Shown piece after piece: positions 53,430-62,065 of a stretch of DNA of 64,000 nucleotides (the stretch's first letter is position 1; each line of letters starts with the position of its first letter). Source of the DNA: VRUE01 sp963747765 (lineage in GTDB: Bacteria; Actinomycetota; Thermoleophilia; Solirubrobacterales; 70-9). Where the stretch lies: the NCBI GenBank assembly GCA_963747765.1, contig CAVVGH010000001.1, positions 248,001 through 312,000 on the forward strand, read 5' to 3'. The notes beneath the pieces were generated by a model. That model did not search any database. It was not told the DNA's origin and saw only the letters and a program-made list of their open reading frames with translations. The position numbers were made by a program, and so were the translations under genes.

Positions 53430-54473
53430 CTAGGCGCGGCGCGCGGCGGCCGGCCAGCCATCGGGGCAGGCGACGGTGCCGGGACCAGCCGTTGCGACCC
53501 CGACCCGCTGCGCCTGCGGGTAATGCGCGCGGAGCAGCTCCAGCGCCTCCTCCTCGTCGCCTCGCGCGACGACGCAGCAGAAGCCACAGCCGAGGTTGAA
53601 GACCTCGCGCATCTCCGCGTCGCTGACCGAGTGCCGTTCCTGGATCAGCTCGAATATCGGCGGCACCGGCAGCGGCTCGTCGATCAGGTAGCCGACGTCC
53701 GCGGTCAGGCGGAGCAGGTTGTCGAATCCCTGCGAGGTGATGTGAGCCAGCCCGCGCACGTCGACGCCGGATCGCAGCAGCTCCATCACCGGCTTGACGT
53801 AGATCTCGGTCGGCTCGAGCAGTACCTCCCCAAGTGGCCGCCCCAGGCGGTCCTCCGGATCCTCGTCGAGCGGAATCCCCTCCAATGCCGCCCGCGCGAG
53901 CGTGTAGCCGTTTGAGTGGATGCCCGAGGAGGGCAGCCCGACGATCGCGTCGCCGGGCTCGACGCGGGCGCCGTCGACGATCGAATCGAGCGCAACCGTG
54001 CCGAAGCAGGCACCGGCGATGTCGAAGCCGCGCACCATGTCGCCGAGCTGGGCGAGCTCGCCGCCGGGAATCTCGATTTCGGCGAGTTGCGCGCCCCGCG
54101 CCAGCCCGGCGCCGATTTCGGCGCAGACACCGACGTCGGCCTTCTCGATCGCCACGTAGTCGAGCATCGCCAGCGGCTCGGCGCCGACGCAGATCACGTC
54201 GTTCACGTTCATCGCCACGCAGTCGATCCCGACCGTGTCAAAGCGGCCGAGCTGCTCGGCGACCAGCAGCTTCGTCCCGACCCCGTCGGTGGAGAGAGCG
54301 ATGCCGGTCCGCTCGTCCAACCGCACGACGCTGGCGTAGTGGCCGGGCAGCGGCACCTGCCGCGACGGTCGTTGCAGCTCGATCGCCGCGAGCGATCCGA
54401 CCAGGGCCGCGACGGCCGAGTCCGCAGCTCCCTGGTCGACTCCCGCCCTCGCGTACGCGTCGCCCTCGTTCAC
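53430..54473 (-). CDS. purM: Phosphoribosylformylglycinamidine cyclo-ligase (AIR synthetase)
   Basis: 347 residues, full length. Contains YARAGVDQGAAD at the start, STDGVGTKLLVAEQ, VAMNVNDVICVGAEPLAMLDY (ATP-binding core), GIHSNGYTLAR and HITSQGFDNLLR-type segments. It catalyses ring closure to aminoimidazole ribotide in purine synthesis. The stop TAG touches the terminal repeat of the fourth composite element. Confidence 0.95.
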   Translation of the reverse strand: MNEGDAYARAGVDQGAADSAVAALVGSLAAIELQRPSRQVPLPGHYASVVRLDERTGIALSTDGVGTKLLVAEQLGRFDTVGIDCVAMNVNDVICVGAEPLAMLDYVAIEKADVGVCAEIGAGLARGAQLAEIEIPGGELAQLGDMVRGFDIAGACFGTVALDSIVDGARVEPGDAIVGLPSSGIHSNGYTLARAALEGIPLDEDPEDRLGRPLGEVLLEPTEIYVKPVMELLRSGVDVRGLAHITSQGFDNLLRLTADVGYLIDEPLPVPPIFELIQERHSVSDAEMREVFNLGCGFCCVVARGDEEEALELLRAHYPQAQRVGVATAGPGTVACPDGWPAAARRA

Positions 54474-54692
54474 GGTTCCGATTCAACACCAAGGCGCGGT
54501 CGCACGCCGCGCCGCGAGGTCGCCGCCCCGGCGCTGCCGGCCCCGGAGCCTCCGACCTCGCTCAGCGCCGCGCAGAGTTTCGGCTGGCCCGGCGAAGAAG
54601 CTCCGCACACCCTCGACGAGGCCCGCGTCGGTGCCGCCGAATTCGGCGAAGATAGTTTGTCCCAACTGGAGCGATCTATCTGGGAGGTTGAC

Positions 54693-55541
54693 GTGCCGGA
54701 GGCGAGCTTGTCGGCGGGGACGATTCACTACGACGACAGCGGCGGCGAGGGACCGCCTCTGGTCCTCCTGCACGGCCTGGCGATGGACGGCCGCCTCTGG
54801 AAGGACGTCATCCCGCGACTCGCCCCGGAGATTCGCTGCATCGCGCCGACCCTTCCATTGGGCTCTCATCGCGAGCCGATGCTCCCCGCCGCCGACCTTT
54901 CCCTGCGTGGCCTCGGTCGCCTCGTCGCCGAGTTCATCGAGAGCCTGGAGGTGGCCGGTGTCACCCTCTGCTTCAGCGACTGGTCTGGGGCCCAGCCGAT
55001 GGCCGCCGACGGCCTGCTGGAGCGGGTCGACGCTCTGATTCTCGTCTCCTGCGAGACGGAGGGCAACTACCCGCCCGGCCTGGCGGGCCGGGCAGCGGCG
55101 ATGTCCGCGCGCCTGCCGGGCGGCCTCTCCCTCACGCGCCAGATGCTGCTCAGCCCGTGGACCAGGCGGTTGCCGTTCGTCTACGGCCAGATGAGCAAGC
55201 GCGGTGTGCCGGACGACCTGATGCGCGAATGGCTGCAGCCGCTGCGCCGAGCCGAGATCCGCCGCGACGTCCGCAAGTACGTCGGCGATGTCGGGCGGGG
55301 CAGGAGGGACATGGCCGCGGCGACCGCGTCCCTGTCTCGCTTCGAGCGCCCGGTCCTCGTCGCCTGGGACAGCGAGGGATCGATGATGCCGGGCGAGCAC
55401 GGCCGCAAGCTCGCCGTGGACTTCCCCAACGGCCGCCTGGTGGAAATCGCCGACAGCTACACGCTGATCCCGATCGACCAGCCCGTCCGGCTCGCCGATG
55501 AGATGCGGAAGTTCATTTCGGAGGGCGCGTCCAGTAGATGA
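54693..55541 (+). CDS. Alpha/beta hydrolase, dehalogenase/esterase-like
   Basis: 282 residues from the GTG at 54693, with GGAGG 5 bases upstream. Typical alpha/beta hydrolase elements: VLLHGLAMDGRLWKDVI (oxyanion loop), a nucleophile elbow CFSDWSGAQPMAADG, a helical cap, LVAWDSEGSMM with the acid, and a C-terminal loop where a His would be expected. No clear catalytic His follows (ADSYTLIPIDQP replaces the usual DSGHFP), so activity is uncertain. Longer readings upstream are shadows of purM. Confidence 0.75.
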   Translation: MPEASLSAGTIHYDDSGGEGPPLVLLHGLAMDGRLWKDVIPRLAPEIRCIAPTLPLGSHREPMLPAADLSLRGLGRLVAEFIESLEVAGVTLCFSDWSGAQPMAADGLLERVDALILVSCETEGNYPPGLAGRAAAMSARLPGGLSLTRQMLLSPWTRRLPFVYGQMSKRGVPDDLMREWLQPLRRAEIRRDVRKYVGDVGRGRRDMAAATASLSRFERPVLVAWDSEGSMMPGEHGRKLAVDFPNGRLVEIADSYTLIPIDQPVRLADEMRKFISEGASSR

Positions 55542-55579
55542 TCGATCCTCGGAACCCCGAAGGAGCGTGTCAAGGAAGG

Positions 55580-55672
55580 GTCTGGGAGACCAATCGAACG
55601 CCTCGACGATCGATGAGAGGGTCAGCCTCTCCCTGCTTGCAGGCGTGGAGGGCAAACGGGGGCGGTGGTGGT
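55580..55672 (-). repeat. Remnant of a composite element
   Basis: On the minus strand the tail (GATCGATGAGAGGGTCAG at 55603–55625 on plus) and a collapsed long hairpin (CTCTCCCTGCTTGCAGG, then GGAGGGCAAACGGGGG) are recognisable, with part of one arm lost. It lies between convergent genes. Confidence 0.5.
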
Positions 55673-55675
55673 GGG

Positions 55676-56494
55676 TTAATCGTCTGAGCGCCGCAGCTTG
55701 ACCAGCACCGCGACGGCGAGACCGACACGGTAGGCGGCGTAGGGCCAGAGCGCCCGGTCGCGCTCAACGAGGTTGATGAGGCGCTGAGAGGTGAGTGTGG
55801 AGGCGAAGGAGGCGGCGACCCCGATCGCCATCGACCGGCGCAGCTCAGGAGAGGCTCCCCGCCGCCTCAGCCGCACGCCCTTGAGCGCCACGGCCCCGAC
55901 GATGATCGGCAGGGCGATCGTGCGCGAGAGGAGGTTGGCCTGATCGCGGGAGAAGCGACGCCAGCGAGCCGCGGCCAGGGTAACCCCGTTGCGCGATACG
56001 CCCGGCGCCAGCGCGGCCGCCTGCGCGATCCCCAGCACCAGCCCATCCGCGGCGTCGGCGTCGCCACGTCCCCGGTCCTGCGGCCGGGTGTCGGCGGCGA
56101 GCATCGCCGCGGCGCCGGCGAGCAGACCGATTGCCGTTGCCCTGGGACCGCCCAGGCGCCGCTCGATCGGTCGCTCGAGCGTGTAGCCGACCGCCGCCGC
56201 CGGCAGGAATGAGAGGCCGAGGACGAGAGCGCGCCGCCCGTCGAAGGAGCGCAGCTCTTCGCCGATCATCCGCCGCTGGCCGATCAGCAGCGCCGCCGCG
56301 GCGCCGGCGTGCAGAGCCACCTCAAAGCTCTTGCGGACCTCCGGGTCGTGTTCGTCCCAGCGCCAGCCCGCGAGCCATGGGATGAGGACGATATGGGCCG
56401 AGCTGGAGACGGGCAGCAACTCCGTGGGTCCCTGGACGAGTCCGAGCGCCAGCGCCCGGCGATTCGGGATCCTGCCGTCGGCCGAACCGCTCAG
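55676..56494 (-). CDS. uppP: Undecaprenyl-diphosphatase UppP/BacA (CTG start)
   Basis: 272 residues if it starts at CTG 56494. It recycles undecaprenyl diphosphate for cell-wall and glycan synthesis. The family needs the N-terminal motif seen here as LVQGPTELLPVSSSAH with catalytic Glu, and the second motif APGVSRNGVT. The first ordinary start codon (TTG at 56419) lies after that Glu and would remove it. The frame upstream, back to a stop, has no ATG, GTG or TTG. CTG 56494 overlaps the dedA stop (CTGA) with GGAG 5 bases upstream. About eight membrane helices. Confidence 0.85.
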   Translation of the reverse strand: MSGSADGRIPNRRALALGLVQGPTELLPVSSSAHIVLIPWLAGWRWDEHDPEVRKSFEVALHAGAAAALLIGQRRMIGEELRSFDGRRALVLGLSFLPAAAVGYTLERPIERRLGGPRATAIGLLAGAAAMLAADTRPQDRGRGDADAADGLVLGIAQAAALAPGVSRNGVTLAAARWRRFSRDQANLLSRTIALPIIVGAVALKGVRLRRRGASPELRRSMAIGVAASFASTLTSQRLINLVERDRALWPYAAYRVGLAVAVLVKLRRSDD

Positions 56495-57183
56495 AGGGAC
56501 TCCGCACTACCGGCTGGCTCGGGGCGAGCCTCTGCGCCGTCGGTGGGCGCCGTCGGCTCGCCGCCCGAACCCTCGCGCCGCCTGCGCACCAGCGCGTAGA
56601 CGATCAGGGCGACGATGCCGGCCCCCACCAGGTAGTCGAACACCTGCAGGTGGTTGCGCCACTGCTCCCAGTTGTCACCAACCGCTCGACCGAGTAGGCC
56701 GAAGCCGAGCACCCACGGCAGCGAGCCCAGCGCGGTCAGCCAGCTGAACCGCCAGAAGGGCATCTTCGCGACCCCGGCCGGCAGCGAGATGAAGGCGCGC
56801 ACGAGCGGCAGCAGGCGTGCGACGAAGACCGTGGCATCGCCGTGCCGCGTGAACCAGCGGTCGACCCAGGCCAGCCGCGCGGGGTTGAGATGGATGAAGC
56901 GGTTCTTCTCCAGCAGATCGATCCGGCCGTAGTAGCCGATCGCGTAGGTCACCCAGGAGCCGGCCATGTTTCCCGCCAGCCCCGCCAGCGTTATGCCGAT
57001 CAGGGTCTGGTCGCCGCTGGAGACGTTGAAGCCGCCGAAGAGCATCACCGCCTCGCTTGGAATCGGGATGCAGGCGCTGCCGGCGGCCATCAGCAGAAAG
57101 ATCCCGGCCAGGCCGGTGCTGTTGATCACGTTGACGCAGAAGTCGACCAGCGGGCCGGTGATGTCAGCGGAGACGATCAGCAT
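56491..57183 (-). CDS. DedA-family membrane protein
   Basis: 230 residues from the ATG at 57183 (a TTG at 57222 is also possible). DedA markers: GSACIPIPSEAVMLFGGF, GNMAGSWVTYAIGYYGR, and the FVARLLPLVRAFISLPAGVAKM motif with the paired Arg. Four or more membrane segments and an acidic C-terminal tail. Some family members flip undecaprenyl phosphate or other lipids; coupling to uppP supports such a role. Confidence 0.9.
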   Translation of the reverse strand: MLIVSADITGPLVDFCVNVINSTGLAGIFLLMAAGSACIPIPSEAVMLFGGFNVSSGDQTLIGITLAGLAGNMAGSWVTYAIGYYGRIDLLEKNRFIHLNPARLAWVDRWFTRHGDATVFVARLLPLVRAFISLPAGVAKMPFWRFSWLTALGSLPWVLGFGLLGRAVGDNWEQWRNHLQVFDYLVGAGIVALIVYALVRRRREGSGGEPTAPTDGAEARPEPAGSAESL

Positions 57184-57241
57184 GCGCGAAACGCGGATTG
57201 TAGGCAGGAAGCTGAGTAGCAACTAAACTCGACCGGTCCTG

Positions 57242-59143
57242 ATGCATCGGTTGAACCATCCCGTCTATCGCAATCGGGCCATGCAGGTGGTGGCCGATGC
57301 GCTGCTTGTCGCGCTCGCCTTCTACCTCGCCTTCCGGCTGCGCTTCCTCGACGAATCGGGCATGCCGCACCGCTACATGGTGCTGTTCACGCAGTCGGTC
57401 GCCTTCGTCGCGCTGGGCAAGGTCACCGTCTTCGCCGCCTTTGGCCTTTACCAGAAGTGGTGGCGCTACGTGAGCGGCCGGGACTTCCTGACGATCGTTC
57501 GGGCGGTCGCCGTCGCCAGCGGTCTCCTCCTCGTCTTCTTCACGGTGTTGAAGCCCTTCGCGACCGGCCTGCCGCGCTCGGTTGCCGTGATGGATTTCGT
57601 GCTCACGCTGCTCGCGATCGCGGGCGCGAGGCTCGCCGTGCGGCTGATCGTCGAGCGTCCCTCCTACGGCCATCGCCTCCCGCGCCACCAGGTGCTGGTG
57701 ATCGGCGCCGGCTCGGGCGGTCAGATGGTCGTTCGCGAGCTTCAGCTCAACCCCAACCTCGGCGCGACGGCGATCGGCTTCGTCGACGACGACCCGCGCA
57801 AGCGGGGGATGCGGATGCTGGGCCTGAAGGTCCTCGGGTCGACCGAGGAAATCGCGCAGATCCTCGACGAGACCGAGCCGGACGAGGCGGTGATCGCGAT
57901 CCCCTCGGCACCGGGGACGCTGCGCGCCAAGGTCGTCGCGGCCTGTCGCGAGCGCCAGATCCGCGTCCGGACGCTGCCGACCGTCTTCGAGCTTCTGCGC
58001 GGCGGTGTGCAGCTCAACAAGCAGCTCCGCGACGTCCAGGTGGAGGACGTGCTGGGACGCGATCCGATCGTCGTCGAGCTGGATCGCGTCGGCGCCTACC
58101 TACATGACCGCATCGTCTTGGTGACCGGGGCGGGAGGCTCGATCGGCTCCGAGCTGTGTCGGCAGATCGCCCGCGTCGGCCCGCGGCTGCTCGTTGTCCT
58201 CGACCACGCCGAGGACAACCTCTTCCAGATCGACCGCGAGCTTGTCGAGGAGCGCCATTTCACGAGCGTCGAGGCCGTGCTGGCCGACTGCAAGGAGCCG
58301 CACCGGATGCTCGAGACCATGCAGCGCTTCAAGCCCGCGGTCGTCTTTCACGCCGCCGCCTACAAGCACGTGCCGTTGATGGAGGCCAACCCGTTGGAGG
58401 CCGTTCGCAACAACGCGATCGCGACCCGGATCGCCGCCGAGACGGCCGCCGCGTCCGGCGTCGAGCGCTTCGTCCTGATCTCCACCGACAAGGCGGTCAA
58501 CCCGCAGACGGTGATGGGCGCCTCGAAGGCGATGGCCGAGTGGATCGTCGAGACGGCCGGCCACAAGCATCCCGGGACCCGCTTCACGAGCGTTCGCTTC
58601 GGCAACGTGCTCGCCTCCTCGGGCAGCGTGGTGCCGATCTTTCGCAATCAGATTGAGCGCGGCGGCCCGGTCACAGTCACCCATCCGGATATGGCTCGCT
58701 ACTTCATGACGATCCCCGAGGCGGTGCAGCTGGTGATCAGGGCCGGCGATATCGGCGCCGGGCGCGGCGAAGTCTTCGTCCTCGACATGGGGGAGCCGGT
58801 GAAGATCGTCGACCTGGCCCAAAACATGATCCACCTCGCCGGCTACGAGCCGGAGACGGACATCGCGATCGAGTTCACGAAGCCGCGGCCGGGGGAGAAG
58901 CTGCGCGAGGAGCTGTTTGGCGTCGGCGAGGTCTCGCGGGCGACCGCCGCGAAGCGCATCAGTCGCGCCGTCCGAGACACGCCGCTCGACCCGGAGTGGG
59001 TCGAGTCGACGCTCAACTCGCTTGAGCACCTTGTCATGGCGGGCGATGAGGCCAACCTGGCGGAACGGGTGGTCGAACTCATCACCGGAGTGGCCGCCAC
59101 GCCGCAGGCCGGGACGGTGGAGCAGCGTCCCCCGGCCGTATAG
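57242..59143 (+). CDS. FlaA1/CapD-type membrane nucleotide-sugar dehydratase/epimerase
   Basis: 633 residues. Four membrane helices (about 15–120), a CoA-binding-like Rossmann domain (VLVIGAGSGGQMVVREL, 150–260), and an SDR catalytic domain (VLVTGAGGSIGSELCRQI, about 300). The SDR site has ISTDKAVNPQTVMGASKAMAEW, the Met-Lys variant typical of PglF/WbpM/CapD UDP-GlcNAc 4,6-dehydratases. It makes a keto-sugar that starts unusual sugar synthesis. First gene of the polysaccharide block, 58 bp divergent from dedA. Confidence 0.92.
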   Translation: MHRLNHPVYRNRAMQVVADALLVALAFYLAFRLRFLDESGMPHRYMVLFTQSVAFVALGKVTVFAAFGLYQKWWRYVSGRDFLTIVRAVAVASGLLLVFFTVLKPFATGLPRSVAVMDFVLTLLAIAGARLAVRLIVERPSYGHRLPRHQVLVIGAGSGGQMVVRELQLNPNLGATAIGFVDDDPRKRGMRMLGLKVLGSTEEIAQILDETEPDEAVIAIPSAPGTLRAKVVAACRERQIRVRTLPTVFELLRGGVQLNKQLRDVQVEDVLGRDPIVVELDRVGAYLHDRIVLVTGAGGSIGSELCRQIARVGPRLLVVLDHAEDNLFQIDRELVEERHFTSVEAVLADCKEPHRMLETMQRFKPAVVFHAAAYKHVPLMEANPLEAVRNNAIATRIAAETAAASGVERFVLISTDKAVNPQTVMGASKAMAEWIVETAGHKHPGTRFTSVRFGNVLASSGSVVPIFRNQIERGGPVTVTHPDMARYFMTIPEAVQLVIRAGDIGAGRGEVFVLDMGEPVKIVDLAQNMIHLAGYEPETDIAIEFTKPRPGEKLREELFGVGEVSRATAAKRISRAVRDTPLDPEWVESTLNSLEHLVMAGDEANLAERVVELITGVAATPQAGTVEQRPPAV

Positions 59144-59239
59144 GGACATCCAGAGCGCCTCTCCGAAGCCGCCTTTCGAGCTCCCTCACGTCCCGAAGCG
59201 CCCGCGGAAGCCGCGCGGCCCAATATCCTGCGACGGCTC

Positions 59240-60010
59240 ATGGAGTTAGTGAAAGAAATCGGCGCCTTCGCCGGCCTGGTCGCGTTCCTGGGCCTCGCTC
59301 TCCTTGCCCTGCTGTCATTCACCCAGGGCCGCGACATTCGCCGCCTCCGAGAGTGGGCCGGATCGGCGCCCGAGCGCGATGCCGACCGCAAGGAGGCGAC
59401 GTCGGCGGCGGCGGCACAGCGTGCCGAGGAGATGCGCAGGTTGGAGAGGGAGCGCGAAGCCGAGCGCGAGACGACGGAGCTTCGAGAGAGCCGCCGCGGC
59501 CGACGTCAGCCGGGGCAGTCAGAGCTCACCCGGTCCGAGCGGCTGCGCGAGAGTTTCGCCAACCTTGGGGCGCGGCTCGCCGAGCCGCGCTACCTCGTGG
59601 CGATCTTCATCGCCGCTCTGGTCGTCGGGGGCGGCGTCGCCTACGGGGTACTGCACGGCTTCGGAAGCGGCCAGGGAGGCAAGGCGGGCCGCCACGCCGC
59701 GGCGAAGATGAAGCCGGGGGAAATCGAGGTCACCGTGCTCAACGGAACCGCGGTGGCGGGGCTGGCTGCCCGGTACGGCGACAAGGTCGAGCACAAGGGC
59801 TTCAAGCTCGGCGCCGTGACCAACAGCGCCTCGAGCTTCGAAAGCAGCGTGATCATGTACAGGCTGGGCAACGCGCCGGAGGCGCGGCGCGTCGGACGCC
59901 TGCTGGGGATCTCGAGGGTGCGGCCAATGACCCGGGACATCGCGGCGGTGTCGGCCGGCGCGGCGGTCTCGGTGGTCATCGGCGAGGACAATGCCTCGTC
60001 GACGGGCTAG
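59240..60010 (+). CDS. Membrane protein with LytR C-terminal domain
   Basis: 256 residues. Hydrophobic segments at about 10–28 and 115–140 flank a charged Glu/Arg-rich coiled coil (about 35–90). The last 95 residues (IEVTVLNGTAVAGLA, ... VVIGED) are a LytR_C domain, found in cell-wall-associated proteins and thought to bind glycan. The N-terminal LytR/CpsA/Psr transferase domain is absent. Its end overlaps the next gene by 20 bp. Confidence 0.82.
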   Translation: MELVKEIGAFAGLVAFLGLALLALLSFTQGRDIRRLREWAGSAPERDADRKEATSAAAAQRAEEMRRLEREREAERETTELRESRRGRRQPGQSELTRSERLRESFANLGARLAEPRYLVAIFIAALVVGGGVAYGVLHGFGSGQGGKAGRHAAAKMKPGEIEVTVLNGTAVAGLAARYGDKVEHKGFKLGAVTNSASSFESSVIMYRLGNAPEARRVGRLLGISRVRPMTRDIAAVSAGAAVSVVIGEDNASSTG

Positions 60011-60466
60011 CGCGTCCACGGCCGTCTTTGCGCTGCTCGTCCTGGCCGCGATAGCGGCCTTCGCCGTTGCACAGCGGCTGAAGCGCGACCCGCTCGTTCT
60101 CGACCATGTCACCTTTGGCGTGCCGGCCAGCCGCTCCTTCACGCCAAACCACGACTGCCGTTTCGACAGCATCCGGATTCGATTTCGGGTGACGCGCTCC
60201 GATCGCGCCGACGTGCAGGTCGTCAAGCCGGGGGGAAGCTCGCGGTCACCCTCGCGCGCGACGTCTACCTGAAGCGCTATCGCTTCTTCACCTTCTACTG
60301 GGACGGGCGACGTCGCGAGCAGGGGGTTGCCACACCCGGCCGCTACAAGCTGCGGGTCAAGCTGCTCGGCCAGGAACGGACCCTCGTCCCGAGCGGCGTG
60401 ATGCGCCTGCACCTGGCCCCCCGTCGCCCGACGGCCCGGTGCGAGGGGGCGGGGAGCCGGGAATGA
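59991..60466 (+). pseudogene. Frameshifted small membrane protein with FlgD-like Ig domain
   Basis: The ATG at 59991 opens a 93-codon frame with one membrane helix (VFALLVLAAIAAFAVA) that ends at 60272. From the run of six G at 60230–60235 the next frame continues the protein: KLAVTLARDVYLKRYRFF, then TFYWDGRRREQGVATPGRYKLRV, as in FlgD Ig-like domains, to a TGA at 60464–60466. One extra G would restore a 159-residue protein. It may be a real mutation, a sequencing error in a homopolymer, or slippage. Confidence 0.7.
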
Positions 60467-60490
60467 GCGCCGGCAAGGCGAGGCGCACCG

Positions 60491-62056
60491 ATGACTGATG
60501 CCCTGGCGGTCGCCGGGATCGTGGCCGCAGCCGCAGCCGCGGCTGCCTCGATCCTGCTTGCCCCGGGCCGCGCCCGGTCGGCGGCGATGCTGCTCGCGCT
60601 GGTCCTCTTCCCCGCGCTGATTCTCGGCGACCAGTGGCACTCGGCCCAGATCGAAGACCTGCGCCACGAACCGGTTGGCCTGATTGTCCTCTCCCTGGCG
60701 GCGCTGACCGTCGCGGTGTCGCTCTTGGCCGTCGCGTTCCGCCGCTGGCCGCTCGTGCTTCCGCTCGCGATCGTGGCGTCACTGCCCTTTCGTATCCCGT
60801 TGCATGCCGGCGGCGACACGGCGAACCTGCTCGTGCCGCTCTATCTGGCCATCGCCGCGGGTGTCTTGTCGACGTCCGTCCGTGAGTGGCTCTCGAGGGG
60901 AGAGGGTGGGGGTGGTGTCCAGGCCGGCGCAGCGTTACGTCATTCGCCTCCCCGGGGCACCGAGAGCCGCCTCGTCAGCTGGCGAAGGACCCAGCGCCCG
61001 TCTGGGCACCCCCACCCTCTCCCTCTGATACTCGCCATCGTCGTCGTCCTCTACGCGCTGCAGGCGCTCTACTCGCCGGACTTCTCCAAGAGCCTGCAGA
61101 ACTTCTGCTTCTTCTTCGTCCCGTTCTCGCTGGTCTACGCCCTGATGCGCGACGTCGACTGGAACCGCAGGCTGTTGACTGCCGTCCTTTGGGTTCTCGC
61201 CCTGGAGGCGGTCGCGTTCGTCTTCGTCGGCTCCGTCGAGTACGTCACGCGAAGCCTGTTCTGGAACGCCCAGGTGATCCGCGCGAACGAGTTCCACACC
61301 TACTTCCGGGTCAACTCGGTTTTCTGGGACCCCAACATCTACGGTCGCTATCTGGCGCTGGTGATCGTAGTTGCGACGTCGCCGCTGCTCTGGGCCAGGG
61401 AGCGCGGCACCGTGGCGCTGCTGACCGGCCTGGTCGCCGTCTTGTGGCTGGGGCTGGCACCGACCTTCTCGCAGTCGAGCTTCGCCGCGCTGCTCGGCGG
61501 CCTGGCCGTTCTTGCCGCGCTGCGTTGGAGCTGGCGCTGGACCCTGGCTGTCGTTGGCGTCGCGGTCGCTCTCGGGACGCTGACGATCAATCCGGGGCGG
61601 ATCAACGGTGAGACCAGCGGCCGCGCCGACCTGGTCTCCGGTGGCGTCGAGCTCTTCGCCAGGCGCTCGGTTTGGGGATACGGCGCCGGCTCCTTCCCAG
61701 CCGCCTACCGCGAACACGTCGCAACCCGGAAGGCGCCGGTTTCCATCTCCCACACCGAGCCGGTCACCGTCGCCGCCGAGCAGGGCCTGATCGGCCTCGC
61801 CGCCTACGCAGCCCTGCTCCTCGCCGCTCTCTGGACGATGGGAAGGGGGATGCTGCGTGGGGAGGACTCTGCGACGAGCGGCAACGGGAGGCCCGGGACT
61901 CGGTTCATCGGACGCGCCGCGGTGCTGGCGGCCTTCGCCGCGCTGCTGGTCCACACCATGGCGTACGCCGGCTTCTACGAGGACCCGATCACCTGGGTCC
62001 TGCTGGCCGCGGCCGTCTCGCTTGGCGCCGCGCCGGCGATCCGCGCTTCCACTTAG
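60491..62056 (+). CDS. O-antigen ligase/polymerase-family (Wzy/WaaL) membrane protein
   Basis: 521 residues with about eleven membrane helices. The Wzy_C region has FWDPNIYGRYLALVIVV, GLAPTFSQSSFAALLGG and a large outer loop with GYGAGSFPAAYREH, typical of O-antigen ligase/polymerase proteins. After about residue 135 a hydrophilic Gly/Arg/Pro stretch of about 45 residues interrupts the helices; its DNA (about 60897–61023) is palindromic and related to the insert in the gene at 16209. Next to a flippase, it fits polymerisation or transfer of a lipid-linked glycan. Confidence 0.85.
   Translation: MTDALAVAGIVAAAAAAAASILLAPGRARSAAMLLALVLFPALILGDQWHSAQIEDLRHEPVGLIVLSLAALTVAVSLLAVAFRRWPLVLPLAIVASLPFRIPLHAGGDTANLLVPLYLAIAAGVLSTSVREWLSRGEGGGGVQAGAALRHSPPRGTESRLVSWRRTQRPSGHPHPLPLILAIVVVLYALQALYSPDFSKSLQNFCFFFVPFSLVYALMRDVDWNRRLLTAVLWVLALEAVAFVFVGSVEYVTRSLFWNAQVIRANEFHTYFRVNSVFWDPNIYGRYLALVIVVATSPLLWARERGTVALLTGLVAVLWLGLAPTFSQSSFAALLGGLAVLAALRWSWRWTLAVVGVAVALGTLTINPGRINGETSGRADLVSGGVELFARRSVWGYGAGSFPAAYREHVATRKAPVSISHTEPVTVAAEQGLIGLAAYAALLLAALWTMGRGMLRGEDSATSGNGRPGTRFIGRAAVLAAFAALLVHTMAYAGFYEDPITWVLLAAAVSLGAAPAIRAST
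60897..61023. repeat. Second palindromic in-frame insert
   Basis: Ends GGAGAGGGTGGGGGTG and CACCCCCACCCTCTCC form the inverted repeats, bounded within a few bases. The interior (CCAGCGCC followed by GGGCACCC; GGCGCAGCGT) resembles the insert at 16672–16783 in the same plus-strand direction. Confidence 0.6.
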
Positions 62057-62065
62057 GCTCCCTTC

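Larger units (their letters stand above)
52568..53430 (-). repeat. Composite intergenic element, copy 4 (longest)
   Basis: The 1016-bp gap between the kinase and purM holds no gene but the most complete element, on the minus strand. Terminal inverted repeats: 53401–53430 and 52568–52597 (about 25 of 29 positions agree). In between, read on the minus strand, come a module also in copies 1 and 2, the 47-nt hairpin (53133–53179), the long hairpin (53005–53059), a tail, and modules shared with copy 2. A block of about 70 bp with palindrome GGCGATATATCGCC occurs twice (52742–52755 and 53277–53290), with a variant at 52671. The outer end touches the purM stop codon. Confidence 0.8.
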
